NCBI GenBank assembly: GCA_014378345.1
Contig: JACMNW010000084.1
Span: forward strand, 1 to 6,042
Reading direction: 5' to 3'
Origin: Pseudorhodobacter sp.
Lineage (GTDB): Bacteria; Pseudomonadota; Alphaproteobacteria; Rhodobacterales; Rhodobacteraceae
Length of the DNA: 6,042 nt
Shown: positions 5,957 to 6,042 of the stretch, piece after piece
How positions within the stretch are numbered: position 1 is the stretch's first letter
Layout of the letters: the number at the start of each line of letters is the position of its first letter
Notes under the pieces: generated by a model
Database searches by the model: none
What the model saw: the letters and a program-made list of their open reading frames with translations, nothing else
What the model was told of the DNA's origin: nothing
Position numbers and translations under genes: made by a program

Positions 5957-6042
5957 AGACAAATGAAGGCGTAACACTTCATCCTCAGCGAGTGGCTTGC
6001 AATGAGCAATAGGGCCGCGCAGCATGCCTAATTGCCAGAGTA
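5897..6042. other. Unexplained tail after the soxD break, with clustered short palindromes
   Basis: This stretch carries no recognisable soxD, soxA or soxG sequence in any frame. It contains three near-adjacent dyads: GCtTACTCG-C-CGAGTAtGC (5922-5940), TCTCT-T-AGAGA (5949-5959) and ATGAAG/CTTCAT (5963-5968 with 5977-5982). It may be the end of an inserted element, a rearrangement junction or an assembly artefact. No terminal inverted repeat or target duplication can be tested because the other end is not in the window. Confidence 0.4.
5924..6042 (-). CDS. Possible C-terminal end of an unknown leftward gene (partial)
   Basis: Read on the minus strand the frame is open from the window edge for 38 codons (first full codon at 6040-6038), ending in LHLSLRDWFRILGE and a TAA at 5926-5924. 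The stop lies 27 bases from the point where soxD homology ends, an arrangement that resembles the 3' end of a transposon-borne gene close to an element terminus. No family is recognised from this fragment. Local GC is about 52% by hand count, lower than the neighbouring genes appear. A chance open frame is possible at this length. Confidence 0.3.
   Translation of the reverse strand, partial: LWQLGMLRGPIAHCKPLAEDEVLRLHLSLRDWFRILGE

Noticed and set aside
5905..6012. 35-codon plus-strand frame in the tail
   Set aside because: No ribosome binding site, no family resemblance, and within the length expected by chance.
5960..6035. Integron attC-like site suggested by GCCTAAT and GCGTAAC-like boxes with internal dyads
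   Set aside because: The boxes deviate from RYYYAAC/GTTRRRY and the arms do not pair in the order an attC hairpin requires.

Overview
The window looks like chromosomal DNA from a marine or freshwater Rhodobacteraceae-type alphaproteobacterium (Roseobacter group or relative). The evidence is the fairly GC-rich coding sequence, an RTX protein ending in the C-terminal Hint domain that is abundant in this group, a DUF1989-GcvT fusion protein, and a heterotetrameric-type sarcosine oxidase beta subunit. The genus cannot be named from the sequence alone.

Layout. 1-1044 (+) is the 3' part of a large secreted-type protein: calcium-binding RTX nonapeptide repeats followed by a Hint domain. It converges on 1073-3436 (-), a 787-residue fusion of DUF1989-type domain(s) with a GcvT/aminomethyltransferase module, and a GC-rich hairpin fills the 28-bp gap. 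A divergent intergenic region (3437-3563) separates this gene from 3564-4406 (+), an EamA/DMT-family transporter, which is followed by 4500-5750 (+), soxB. Downstream of soxB is a palindromic dispersed repeat (5783-5838). Next comes what looks like the first 11 codons of soxD (5864-5896), and then an abrupt change to unrelated sequence that runs to the window edge. That tail holds the possible 3' end of a leftward gene.

How the genes fit together. SoxB (FAD/FMN oxidative demethylation of sarcosine or a related N-methyl amino acid), the folate-dependent GcvT-like protein and a small-metabolite exporter suggest a small locus for catabolism of N-methylated amines that feeds one-carbon units to tetrahydrofolate. 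The exact substrate cannot be read from the sequence. The sarcosine oxidase complex also needs SoxD, SoxA and SoxG, and these are not intact here. Either the operon is broken at about 5897 by an insertion or rearrangement, or the window crosses an assembly junction.

The most notable points are the truncated soxD junction, the unexplained tail, the apparent degenerate duplication of the DUF1989 domain in the fusion protein, and a Met-rich mini-ORF filling the eamA-soxB gap. No tRNA, rRNA, CRISPR array or complete mobile element was found.
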